Positions 24,277 to 31,219 of a DNA stretch of 64,000 nt are shown here, piece by piece. The notes beneath the pieces were generated by a model. That model searched no databases. It saw only the letters and a list, made by a program, of their open reading frames with translations, and was not told where the DNA came from. How positions within the stretch are numbered: the first letter of the stretch is position 1; each line of letters starts with the position of its first letter. Location of the stretch: NCBI RefSeq assembly GCF_010548375.1, contig NZ_JAAGLY010000006.1, positions 372,001 through 436,000 on the forward strand, written 5' to 3'. Origin of the DNA: Streptomyces sp. SID13726. GTDB taxonomy: Bacteria > Actinomycetota > Actinomycetes > Streptomycetales > Streptomycetaceae. Position numbers and translations under genes: made by a program.

Positions 24277-24750
24277 ATGTCTGCGCTCAATCGTGTCCCG
24301 TCGCTGATGGTCCGAGCCGGTACGGCTTCGGCATTGACGCTCGCCGCAGTGGGCGGCTCCGTCGTGATCCCGGGTGTCGCAGCCGACGCCGCGGCCGCGA
24401 CGCCGGCGACGAAGGCACTCAAGGTGGCCGCCTCCAAGAAGGGCTCGCCGTACAAGTACGGCGCCACGGGGCCGGGCCGCTTCGACTGCTCAGGGCTCAC
24501 GCTGTACTCGTTCAAGAAGGCGGGCAAGAAGCTCCCGCGCACGGCGGCCCAGCAGTACAACAAGACCCGCCACATCGGCGCCGGCAGCCGCAAGGCCGGT
24601 GACCTGGTGTTCTTCCACTCGGGCTCGAACGTCTACCACGTCGGCATCTACGCCGGGAAGGGAAAGATCTGGCACGCCCCGAAGACCGGGGACGTGGTGA
24701 GGCTGCAGAAGATCTGGACGAAGAGCGTCTGGTACGGCCGGGTCAAGTGA
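24277..24750 (+). CDS. Secreted NlpC/P60 peptidoglycan endopeptidase
   Basis: This 157-residue exported enzyme would cleave peptide stems of peptidoglycan. A signal peptide spans residues 1-40 (hydrophobic LTLAAVGGSVVIPGVAADAA). The catalytic domain has Cys71 in RFDCSGLTLYSF, His121 in VYHVGIYAG and a third polar residue at His133 (IWHAPKTG), the papain-like triad of NlpC/P60. It is a minimal single-domain version with no LysM, SH3 or coiled coil. Expression is likely governed by the c-di-AMP riboswitch directly upstream, tying wall hydrolysis to turgor or growth state. ATG 24277 is the start that begins the signal peptide; upstream in-frame starts lie inside the riboswitch. Confidence 0.92.
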   Translation: MSALNRVPSLMVRAGTASALTLAAVGGSVVIPGVAADAAAATPATKALKVAASKKGSPYKYGATGPGRFDCSGLTLYSFKKAGKKLPRTAAQQYNKTRHIGAGSRKAGDLVFFHSGSNVYHVGIYAGKGKIWHAPKTGDVVRLQKIWTKSVWYGRVK

Positions 24751-24754
24751 CGCC

Positions 24755-24798
24755 CCCGAGGGGGTGAGGCCGCCCTGACCTGCCCTCACCCCCTCGGG
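24755..24798. terminator. Strong hairpin terminator
   Basis: A perfect 15-bp inverted repeat (CCCGAGGGGGTGAGG at 24755-24769 and complement at 24784-24798) with a 14-base loop begins five bases after the NlpC stop. It separates this gene from the convergent RsbW-like gene. Confidence 0.85.
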
Positions 24799-24880
24799 TC
24801 CCCGGAGGACACCCGACCCGGGCCCAGGCGGTCGGCCGCGCCGCTGGAGCGCGAGCCGTGCAGGCCGCGCCCGGTGCCGG

Positions 24881-25339
24881 TCAGGGCTCCTGCTGCCCCG
24901 CCGCGGTGACCGGCTGTGCCGGTACCGTCCACGGGAGTTCGATGGAGACGGTCTTGCCGCCCTCCCGGGTGGGCCGGACTCTGAGCTTGCCGCCGCATTC
25001 GGCCGCGAGCCAGCGGATGATCACCATGCCCCGCCCGTTGTCCTGCTGGACCGCGGCCGGGAGCCGCTTGGGGAAGCGGGGGTGGCTGTCGGTGACGCCG
25101 ATGCGCAGTTGTTCGTCACGGTCCAGCTCGATGTCCACCGTGAAGGTGGGTGACTGCCCGAAGGTGTGCTGTACGGCGTTGGTGGCGAGTTCGGAGACGA
25201 TGAGCCGGACGGTCTCGGCGGCGTCCGTGGTAGAAGGCAGCCCCCACTCCGCCAGGGTGCTCAGGACATAGGTGCGGGCCGCGGAGACCGAGGCGGGTTC
25301 GCTCGGCAGAGTGACGGATGCTTCCAGGTGGTCTGCCAT
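24881..25339 (-). CDS. RsbW-like HATPase (anti-sigma factor / AbaA-like regulator)
   Basis: This 152-residue single-domain GHKL ATPase has N-box VSELATNAVQHTF, then DSHPRFP and DNGRGMVIIRWLA as the G1/G2 boxes. Such small HATPases are abundant in Streptomyces, often next to WhiJ-like HTH and DUF397 proteins, as here (the abaA-like clusters that influence antibiotic production and development). It may bind a sigma factor or act on the neighbouring HTH protein; the substrate is not known. ATG 25339 has AAAGGGA upstream. It is divergent from the WhiJ-like gene with an AT-rich palindrome between. Confidence 0.85.
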   Translation of the reverse strand: MADHLEASVTLPSEPASVSAARTYVLSTLAEWGLPSTTDAAETVRLIVSELATNAVQHTFGQSPTFTVDIELDRDEQLRIGVTDSHPRFPKRLPAAVQQDNGRGMVIIRWLAAECGGKLRVRPTREGGKTVSIELPWTVPAQPVTAAGQQEP

Positions 25340-25463
25340 GGCGACGTCGTCCCTTTCCCACGGGACCGGAGTCCGACACGGTGCGGATGATTCGAGTACG
25401 GTCCCGGACTGGTGCTTCGTCGCCAGAGTGCCATTACCGAGGCGGTGACGGGTGCCGATCCAC

Positions 25464-25479
25464 CAAGATATGCATATAT
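25464..25479. promoter_or_regulatory. AT-rich palindrome between rsbW-like and whiJ-like genes
   Basis: AGATAT-GCAT-ATATCT is a perfect dyad with a self-complementary-like centre, an AT island in very GC-rich DNA. It lies 75 bases before the HTH gene and 124 before the divergent ATPase gene. It is a good candidate for an operator or an AT-rich promoter element serving both directions. Confidence 0.45.
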
Positions 25480-25553
25480 CTGTCGCTCAAAGCGGTGAAC
25501 TCTGCGACGCGAGACCGTATTTGGGCACCTCGTAAGGAGTAAGGAGTGGCCCC

Positions 25554-26414
25554 ATGCAGCACGGTCCCGCGGTGCGCCGCCGGAAACTGGGCGCCGAACT
25601 GCGCGCGCTGCGCACGACCGCGGGGTTCACGAGTGGTGAGGCGGCCCGGTTGGTGGGCTGGCACCAGTCGAAGGTGAGCCGCATCGAGACCGGCGCCAGC
25701 GGGGTGAAACCGGCCGATGTGCGGTTACTCCTGGACGCCTACGGTGTCGGGGACTCCAATCTGCGGGAGCTGCTGCTGGTACTGGCCGGCTCCGACGAGA
25801 CCGGCGGCGGGCACCACTGGTGGCACGCCTACCGGGGGGTGCTGCCGCCGACGTACCGGGACTTCATCAGCCTGGAGTCCCAGGCGAGTGCGATGCGCAC
25901 GCTGGAGACCTCGGTCGTGCCCGGGCTGCTCCAGACGCCCGAGTACGCCCGCGCGGTGACCCGGGCCGCGGTGGACGGCCTCGACGACGAACGTCTGGAC
26001 GCCCTCGTGGAGGTGCGGCTGGCCCGGCAGGACGTGCTGCGCGCGCGGCCGCCGCTGGAGCTGAGCGCCGTCCTGGACGAGGCGGTGCTGCGGCGGGAGG
26101 TGGGCGGTCCCGAGGTGATGGCCCGGCAGCTGCGGAGACTTCTGGAGGCGGCGCGGCTGCCCCAAGTGTGTCTCCAGGTACTGCCGTTCGCAGCCGGGGC
26201 GCATGTGGGGGTCACCGGCCCTTTCGTAATCTTCTCATTTTCGCGCACTTCTGATCTGGACGTGGTTGTTCTAGACCACTTGACGAGTAGCCTCTACCTC
26301 GAACGGAAAGAAGACCTCCAGGCCTACACGGAGGCCTTCAACACCCTTAAGATCCGCGCCCTTTCGCCCGAGGACTCGTTGGATTACATCGCCGGGATGG
26401 GTGACGGCGCGTAA
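25554..26414 (+). CDS. XRE/WhiJ-like helix-turn-helix regulator (DUF5753)
   Basis: This 286-residue protein has an N-terminal XRE HTH (LGAELRALRTTAGFTSGEAA, LVGWHQSKVSRIETGASGVK, residues 10-60) and the long C-terminal DUF5753 domain (TSVVPGLLQTPEYARAV, DEAVLRREVGG, LPFAAGAHVGVTGPF, VVLDHLTSSLYLERKED). This architecture defines the WhiJ-like family of Streptomyces, paralogues of which act in development. The DUF397 gene follows after ten bases. WhiJ-type proteins are thought to be modulated by their small DUF397 partner. Ribosome site AAGGAG precedes ATG 25554. Confidence 0.9.
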   Translation: MQHGPAVRRRKLGAELRALRTTAGFTSGEAARLVGWHQSKVSRIETGASGVKPADVRLLLDAYGVGDSNLRELLLVLAGSDETGGGHHWWHAYRGVLPPTYRDFISLESQASAMRTLETSVVPGLLQTPEYARAVTRAAVDGLDDERLDALVEVRLARQDVLRARPPLELSAVLDEAVLRREVGGPEVMARQLRRLLEAARLPQVCLQVLPFAAGAHVGVTGPFVIFSFSRTSDLDVVVLDHLTSSLYLERKEDLQAYTEAFNTLKIRALSPEDSLDYIAGMGDGA

Positions 26415-26423
26415 GGAGGCACC

Positions 26424-26645
26424 ATGTCTGCACTGCCTCGGAACGTGACCACCAGCACGGAACTGCCCGAAGTGCGCTGGCTGCGCAGCAGCTACAGCAC
26501 GGGAGCGAACAACTGCGTCGAGACGGGGAGGCCGTCGGCCGGGCCATGGGCCGGGCTGCTCGCCGTACGCGACTCCAAGGACCCGGACGGACCCGCGCTG
26601 CTCTTCTCCCCCGAGAGCTGGGCGGGCTTCACCGCCGGCTTCTGA
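26424..26645 (+). CDS. DUF397 small partner protein
   Basis: This 73-residue protein with the DUF397 signature: WLRSSYSTGANNCVETG, LLAVRDSKDPDGPALLFSPE and SWAGFTAGF. DUF397 proteins are encoded beside WhiJ/XRE-DUF5753 regulators throughout Streptomyces and probably bind them, in some cases behaving like the antitoxin-like or anti-regulator half of a pair. AAGGAGG stands at good spacing before ATG 26424, ten bases after the regulator stop, so they form one operon. Confidence 0.92.
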   Translation: MSALPRNVTTSTELPEVRWLRSSYSTGANNCVETGRPSAGPWAGLLAVRDSKDPDGPALLFSPESWAGFTAGF

Positions 26646-26685
26646 CCGCTTCAGTCCGTACGGCGCACGGCCGTGTCACGCCGAC

Positions 26686-27813
26686 TCATGGTCGTGTCCC
26701 GCCGATCACGCGCACAGCGCGTTCGATCTGCTCCTCGGAGAGGTCCGCGCGGGCGGTCAGCCTGAGCCGTGAGATCCCGTCGGGCACCGAAGGGGGCCGG
26801 AAACAGCCCACGAAGAGCCCGGCCGCACGGCAGTCGGCCGCCCACTGAACGGCCTCCTCCGGGGAGGGCGCGCGCACCGAGACCACCGCGGCATCCGGAC
26901 GTACCGCTTCCAGACCCGCGGCGGTCAGGCGTGCGTGCAGTCCGGTCGCCACCTCACGCGCACGCGTGGCCCGCTCGGGCTCACGGCCGAGCAGCCGCAG
27001 TGCCGCGAGGGCGGCTCCGGCCGCCGCGGGGGCCAGTCCGGTGTCGAAGATGAACGTCCGCGCCGCGTTGACCAGGTGCTCGATCACCCGAGCGGGGCCG
27101 AGCACGGCGCCGCCCTGGCTGCCGAGCGACTTGGACAGCGTGACCGTGACGACCACGTCGTCGGCGCCCGCGAGTCCCGCCGCCTGCGGGGCCCCGCGGC
27201 CGCCGGCGCCGAGCACGCCCAGGCCGTGGGCGTCGTCGACGACCAGGCCCGCGCCGTGCTCCCGGCATGCCTCGGCGAGGCCGGCCAGGGGTGCCGCGTC
27301 GCCGTCGACCGAGAAGACGGTGTCGGACACGGCGACGGCGGGTCCTTCGTGCGTGCCCAGCGCCTTGCGCACGGCATCGGGGTCGGCGTGCGCGACCACC
27401 TGGGTGGTGCCGCGGGCCAGCCGGCAGCCGTCGATGAGCGAGGCGTGGTTGCCCGCGTCGGAGACGATCAGCGAGCCGTGCGGCGCGAGCGCGGTGACGG
27501 CGGCGAGGTTGGCCGCGTAGCCGGAGGAGAAGACCAGCGCGGCCTCGAAGCCGCAGAAGCCGGCCAGTTCGCGCTCGAGTTCGGTGTGCAGCTCGGTGGT
27601 GCCCGTGACCAGCCGGGACCCGGTCGCTCCGGCGCCCCAGTTCCGTGCTGCCTCGGCGGCACCCGCCACGACCTCGGGATGGCGGGCCAGCCCCAGGTAG
27701 TCGTTGCTCGCGAGATCCAGCAGCGGGGAGTCGGCCGGGCGGGGCCGCAGCGTCCGCACGAGTCCGGCCCGGCGGCGCGCCTCCGCCTGTTCGTCGATCC
27801 AGCCGAACGCCAT
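26686..27813 (-). CDS. bioF: 8-amino-7-oxononanoate synthase
   Basis: This 375-residue PLP enzyme of the alpha-oxoamine synthase family condenses pimeloyl-ACP or -CoA with alanine in biotin synthesis. Motifs: LDLASNDYLGLARHP, GAGATGSRLVTGTTELH, VFSSGYAANLAAVTAL, DAGNHASLIDGCRL, the PLP Asp-His in VVDDAHGLGVLG and the Schiff-base Lys in TVTLSKSLGSQGG. It is divergent from bioBAD with a 148-base shared control region. GGAGG precedes ATG 27813. The family also includes KBL, but position within the biotin cluster decides the call. Confidence 0.95.
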   Translation of the reverse strand: MAFGWIDEQAEARRRAGLVRTLRPRPADSPLLDLASNDYLGLARHPEVVAGAAEAARNWGAGATGSRLVTGTTELHTELERELAGFCGFEAALVFSSGYAANLAAVTALAPHGSLIVSDAGNHASLIDGCRLARGTTQVVAHADPDAVRKALGTHEGPAVAVSDTVFSVDGDAAPLAGLAEACREHGAGLVVDDAHGLGVLGAGGRGAPQAAGLAGADDVVVTVTLSKSLGSQGGAVLGPARVIEHLVNAARTFIFDTGLAPAAAGAALAALRLLGREPERATRAREVATGLHARLTAAGLEAVRPDAAVVSVRAPSPEEAVQWAADCRAAGLFVGCFRPPSVPDGISRLRLTARADLSEEQIERAVRVIGGTRP

Positions 27814-27854
27814 GGGTCCTCCGGGGCTTTTGTAGACAACGAACAGACCCTAGC

Positions 27855-27870
27855 GGCAGCAAACGCTGCC
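27855..27870. promoter_or_regulatory. Inverted repeat in the bioF-bioB divergent control region
   Basis: GGCAGC-AAAC-GCTGCC is a perfect 6-bp-arm repeat about 40 bases from bioF and 90 from bioB. It does not resemble the classical BirA operator or, as far as I can tell, the BioQ site. It is offered only as a candidate element for common control of the biotin genes. Confidence 0.3.
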
Positions 27871-27961
27871 CACGGTGTGGCGATACCCACACGTCGAAGC
27901 GGGTGAGTTGTTCGATCCCTACCTTGGCCGGAAGCGGGTCCGTAAGACAGGATCGGCTCTC

Positions 27962-29194
27962 ATGGACCTGCTGAACACGCTGGTGGACAAGGGGCTTCGG
28001 CGCGAGCTGCCGACCCGCGAGGAGGCGCTGGCCGTCCTGGCCACGTCCGACGACGACCTGCTCGATGTGGTGGCCGCGGCCGGGAAGGTGCGCCGCCAGT
28101 GGTTCGGGCGGCGGGTGAAACTGAACTATCTCGTCAACCTGAAGTCCGGGCTCTGCCCCGAGGACTGCTCCTACTGCTCCCAGCGGCTCGGCTCCACGAC
28201 CGGCATCCTCAAGTACACCTGGCTGAAGCCGGACGAGGCGTCCAAGGCGGCTGCCGCCGGTTTGGCGGGTGGCGCCAAACGCGTCTGCCTGGTGGCGTCC
28301 GGGCGCGGCCCGACCGACCGTGACGTGGACCGGGTCGCGGGCACCATCAAGGCGATCAAGGACCAGAACGAAGGCGTCGAGGTGTGCGCCTGTCTCGGTC
28401 TGCTCTCCGACGGCCAGGCCGAGCGACTGCGCGAGGCGGGCGCCGACGCCTACAACCACAACCTCAACACGTCCGAGTCGACCTACGGCGACATCACGAC
28501 CACGCACACCTACGCCGACCGGGTCGACACAGTGCAGAAGGCGCACGCGGCCGGTCTCTCCGCCTGCTCGGGGCTGATCGCCGGCATGGGCGAGAGCGAC
28601 GAGGACCTGGTCGACGTCGTCTACTCGCTGCGCGAGCTGGACCCCGACTCGGTTCCGGTCAACTTCCTGATCCCGGTCGAGGGCACCCCGCTGGCCAAGG
28701 AGTGGAACCTCACTCCGCAGCGCTGTCTGCGCATCCTGGCCATGGTCCGGTTCGTCTGCCCGGACGTCGAGGTCCGCATCGCGGGCGGCCGCGAGGTCCA
28801 TCTGCGCACCATGCAGCCCCTGGCCCTGCACCTCGCCAACTCGATCTTCCTCGGCGACTACCTCACCACGGAGGGCCAGGCCGGCAAGGCGGACCTGGAG
28901 ATGATCGCGGACGCCGGGTTCGAGGTGGAGGGCGCGGACCAGGTGACCCTGCCGGAGCACCGGGCGACCGCGGCCGGGGGCGGCTGCGGATCGCACGAGA
29001 GTGCCGGGTGCGGGTCCCACGAGAGTGCCGGGTGCGGCTCGCACGCGGGCGGTGGCGTCTGCGGTACGGCGGTTTCGGCCACCCCCGCCGACGCGGGTAC
29101 GACGGTCCCGGCCACGCCCGCCAACGAGGCGCGGACCGATCTCGTCGCCGTACGCCGTCGGGGTGCCGGAACGGATCTCGCGCCCAATGCCTGA
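27962..29194 (+). CDS. bioB: Biotin synthase with C-terminal Cys/His repeat tail
   Basis: This 410-residue radical-SAM enzyme inserts sulfur into dethiobiotin. The SAM [4Fe-4S] motif is C65-x3-C69-x2-C72 (GLCPEDCSYCSQ), with NHNLNTSESTY and the YSLRELDPDSVPVNFLIP segment typical of BioB. The conserved enzyme ends near residue 330. An extra tail of about 75 residues follows, containing three 8-residue repeats of the form CGSHESAG (342-365) plus a further Cys, encoded by three 24-bp DNA repeats. The tail may bind metal or protect or deliver Fe-S clusters, or be dispensable. Its stop overlaps the bioA start by eight bases. Confidence 0.95.
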   Translation: MDLLNTLVDKGLRRELPTREEALAVLATSDDDLLDVVAAAGKVRRQWFGRRVKLNYLVNLKSGLCPEDCSYCSQRLGSTTGILKYTWLKPDEASKAAAAGLAGGAKRVCLVASGRGPTDRDVDRVAGTIKAIKDQNEGVEVCACLGLLSDGQAERLREAGADAYNHNLNTSESTYGDITTTHTYADRVDTVQKAHAAGLSACSGLIAGMGESDEDLVDVVYSLRELDPDSVPVNFLIPVEGTPLAKEWNLTPQRCLRILAMVRFVCPDVEVRIAGGREVHLRTMQPLALHLANSIFLGDYLTTEGQAGKADLEMIADAGFEVEGADQVTLPEHRATAAGGGCGSHESAGCGSHESAGCGSHAGGGVCGTAVSATPADAGTTVPATPANEARTDLVAVRRRGAGTDLAPNA

Positions 29195-30470
29195 CCTGCC
29201 CGGCCTGCCCGTGCCGGAGCTGCTGGCGCTCGACCGGCGGCACGTGTGGCATCCGTACGGTCCGATGCCCGGCCGGGTGGACCCGCTCGTCGTGGAGTCG
29301 GCGAGCGGGGTGCGGCTGCGGACCTCCGTCGGTGAACTCGTGGACGGCATGTCGTCCTGGTGGTCGGCGATCCACGGCTACAACCACCCGGTGCTGAACG
29401 AGGCCGCCCGCGAGCAGCTCGGCCGGATGAGCCATGTGATGTTCGGCGGCCTCACCCACGAGCCCGCCGTACGGCTGGCGAAGCTCCTTGTCGACATGTC
29501 TCCCGAGGGCCTGGAGCATGTCTTCCTGGCCGACTCGGGGTCGGTGTCGGTCGAGGTCGCCGTGAAGATGTGCCTCCAGTACTGGCGCTCGCTGGGCCGC
29601 ACCGGCAAGCAGCGCCTGCTGACCTGGCGCGGCGGCTACCACGGCGACACGTGGCAGCCCATGTCGGTGTGCGACCCCGAGGGTGGGATGCACGAGCTGT
29701 GGTCCGGGGTCCTGCCCCGCCAGGTGTTCGTGGACGCGCCCCCGGCGGAGTACGAGGAGTCGTACGCCGATCAACTGCGCGCGGCCATCGCACGGCACGC
29801 GGACGAGCTGGCCGCGGTGATCGTGGAGCCGGTGGTGCAGGGCGCGGGCGGGATGCGGTTCCACTCCCCCGCGTATCTGCGGGTGCTGCGCGAGGCGTGC
29901 GACGCGCACGACGTGCTGCTGGTGTTCGACGAGATCGCGACCGGTTTCGGCCGTACGGGCGCGCTGTTCGCGGCGGAGCACGCGGCGGTGTCGCCGGATG
30001 TGATGTGCGTGGGCAAGGCGCTGACCGGCGGCTACATGACGATGGCGGCGACCCTGTGCACGCCCCGGGTGGCCGACGGCATCTCGCGGGGCGAGGTCCC
30101 GGTGCTGGCCCACGGCCCGACGTTCATGGGCAACCCGCTGGCCGCTTCAGTGGCCTGCGCCTCGATCGGGCTGCTGCTCGGGCAGGACTGGCGGGCGGAG
30201 GTCAAGCGGATCGAGGCCGGGGCGCGGGAGGGGCTGGCGGAGGCTTCCGGGCTCCCGGGTGTGCAGGACGTACGGGTTCTCGGTGCCATCGGGGTCGTCC
30301 AGCTGGACCACGAGGTCGACATGAAGGCCGCGACGGACGCCGCCGTACGCGAGGGTGTGTGGCTGCGGCCGTTCCGCGACCTCGTCTACACCATGCCGCC
30401 GTACGTCACGGACGACGAGGATCTGGCGCGGATCACGCGTGCGGTGTGCGCCGCCGCTCGGGAGGGATGA
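29187..30470 (+). CDS. bioA: Adenosylmethionine--8-amino-7-oxononanoate transaminase
   Basis: This 427-residue class III aminotransferase converts KAPA to DAPA using SAM as amino donor. Motifs: HVWHPYGPM, DGMSSWWSAIHGYNHP (the substrate-contacting WW pair of BioA), MFGGLTHEPAV, FLADSGSVSVEVAVKM, YHGDTWQPMSV, the PLP Asp in VFDEIATGFGRTG and Lys in VGKALTGGYM. ATG 29187 overlaps the end of bioB; a longer start would lie within the bioB tail. bioD begins two bases after its stop. Confidence 0.96.
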   Translation: MPDLPGLPVPELLALDRRHVWHPYGPMPGRVDPLVVESASGVRLRTSVGELVDGMSSWWSAIHGYNHPVLNEAAREQLGRMSHVMFGGLTHEPAVRLAKLLVDMSPEGLEHVFLADSGSVSVEVAVKMCLQYWRSLGRTGKQRLLTWRGGYHGDTWQPMSVCDPEGGMHELWSGVLPRQVFVDAPPAEYEESYADQLRAAIARHADELAAVIVEPVVQGAGGMRFHSPAYLRVLREACDAHDVLLVFDEIATGFGRTGALFAAEHAAVSPDVMCVGKALTGGYMTMAATLCTPRVADGISRGEVPVLAHGPTFMGNPLAASVACASIGLLLGQDWRAEVKRIEAGAREGLAEASGLPGVQDVRVLGAIGVVQLDHEVDMKAATDAAVREGVWLRPFRDLVYTMPPYVTDDEDLARITRAVCAAAREG

Positions 30471-30471
30471 C

Positions 30472-31188
30472 ATGCCGGTACTGGTGATCACGGGGACGGG
30501 CACGGAGGTCGGCAAGACGGTCACCACGGCCGCCGTCGCCGCCGCGGCGCTCGCGGCCGGACGGACGGTCGCCGTACTGAAGGCCGCGCAGACCGGTGTA
30601 CGGCCGGACGAGTCGGGGGACGCCGACGAGGTGGCCCGGCTCGCGGGTGCCGTGACGACGGCCGAACTCGCCCGCTATCCCGACCCGTTGGCCCCGGCGA
30701 CGGCCGCTCGGCGGGCCGCTCGCGAGCCGGTGCACCCGCCCGAGATCGCCGAGGCCGCCGCCAAGCTGGCCACCGAGCACGATCTGGTGCTGGTGGAGGG
30801 GGCGGGCGGGCTGCTCGTGCGTTTCGACGAGGAGGGCGGGACACTGGCCGACGCGGCTGAGCTGCTGCGGGCGCCGGTCCTGGTGGTGGCGTCGGCGGGC
30901 CTGGGCACGCTGAACACCACGGAACTGACGGCCCGTGAACTCCGGCGGCGCGGGCTGGAGTTGGCGGGTGTGGTGATCGGGAGCTGGCCCGACTCCCCCG
31001 ATCTCGCCTCGCGTTGCAATGTCGCGGATCTCCCGGAGGTGTCCGGGGCCCCGCTGCTCGGTGCGCTGCCTGCCGGAGCCGGACGGCTCGCTCCGGCCGA
31101 CTTCCGTGCCTCGGCGCCGAGTTGGCTGGCACCGAGGCTGGACGGGACATGGGACGCGGAGGCGTTCGGGGTGCGCGAGGCGCCCTGA
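30472..31188 (+). CDS. bioD: Dethiobiotin synthetase
   Basis: This 238-residue P-loop ligase closes the ureido ring of dethiobiotin from DAPA, CO2 and ATP. It has the P-loop TGTGTEVGKT (residues 7-16), KAAQTGV with the catalytic Lys, EGAGGLLVRF (carbamate-binding loop), and TLNTTELTARELRRRG. It is the last gene of bioBAD, one intergenic base after bioA, with GGAGGG as ribosome site. A near-perfect palindromic terminator follows directly. Confidence 0.95.
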   Translation: MPVLVITGTGTEVGKTVTTAAVAAAALAAGRTVAVLKAAQTGVRPDESGDADEVARLAGAVTTAELARYPDPLAPATAARRAAREPVHPPEIAEAAAKLATEHDLVLVEGAGGLLVRFDEEGGTLADAAELLRAPVLVVASAGLGTLNTTELTARELRRRGLELAGVVIGSWPDSPDLASRCNVADLPEVSGAPLLGALPAGAGRLAPADFRASAPSWLAPRLDGTWDAEAFGVREAP

Positions 31189-31189
31189 G

Positions 31190-31211
31190 CACCGCCTTGT
31201 ACAAGGCGGTG
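31190..31211. terminator. Perfect 22-bp palindrome between bioD and the LuxR gene
   Basis: CACCGCCTTGT is followed immediately by its exact complement, so there is no loop in the DNA and an RNA hairpin would open three or four central bases. It begins one base after the bioD stop and lies eight bases from the convergent luxR stop. Most likely a bidirectional terminator; a protein site is possible. Confidence 0.7.
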
Positions 31212-31219
31212 AGAAGTCG

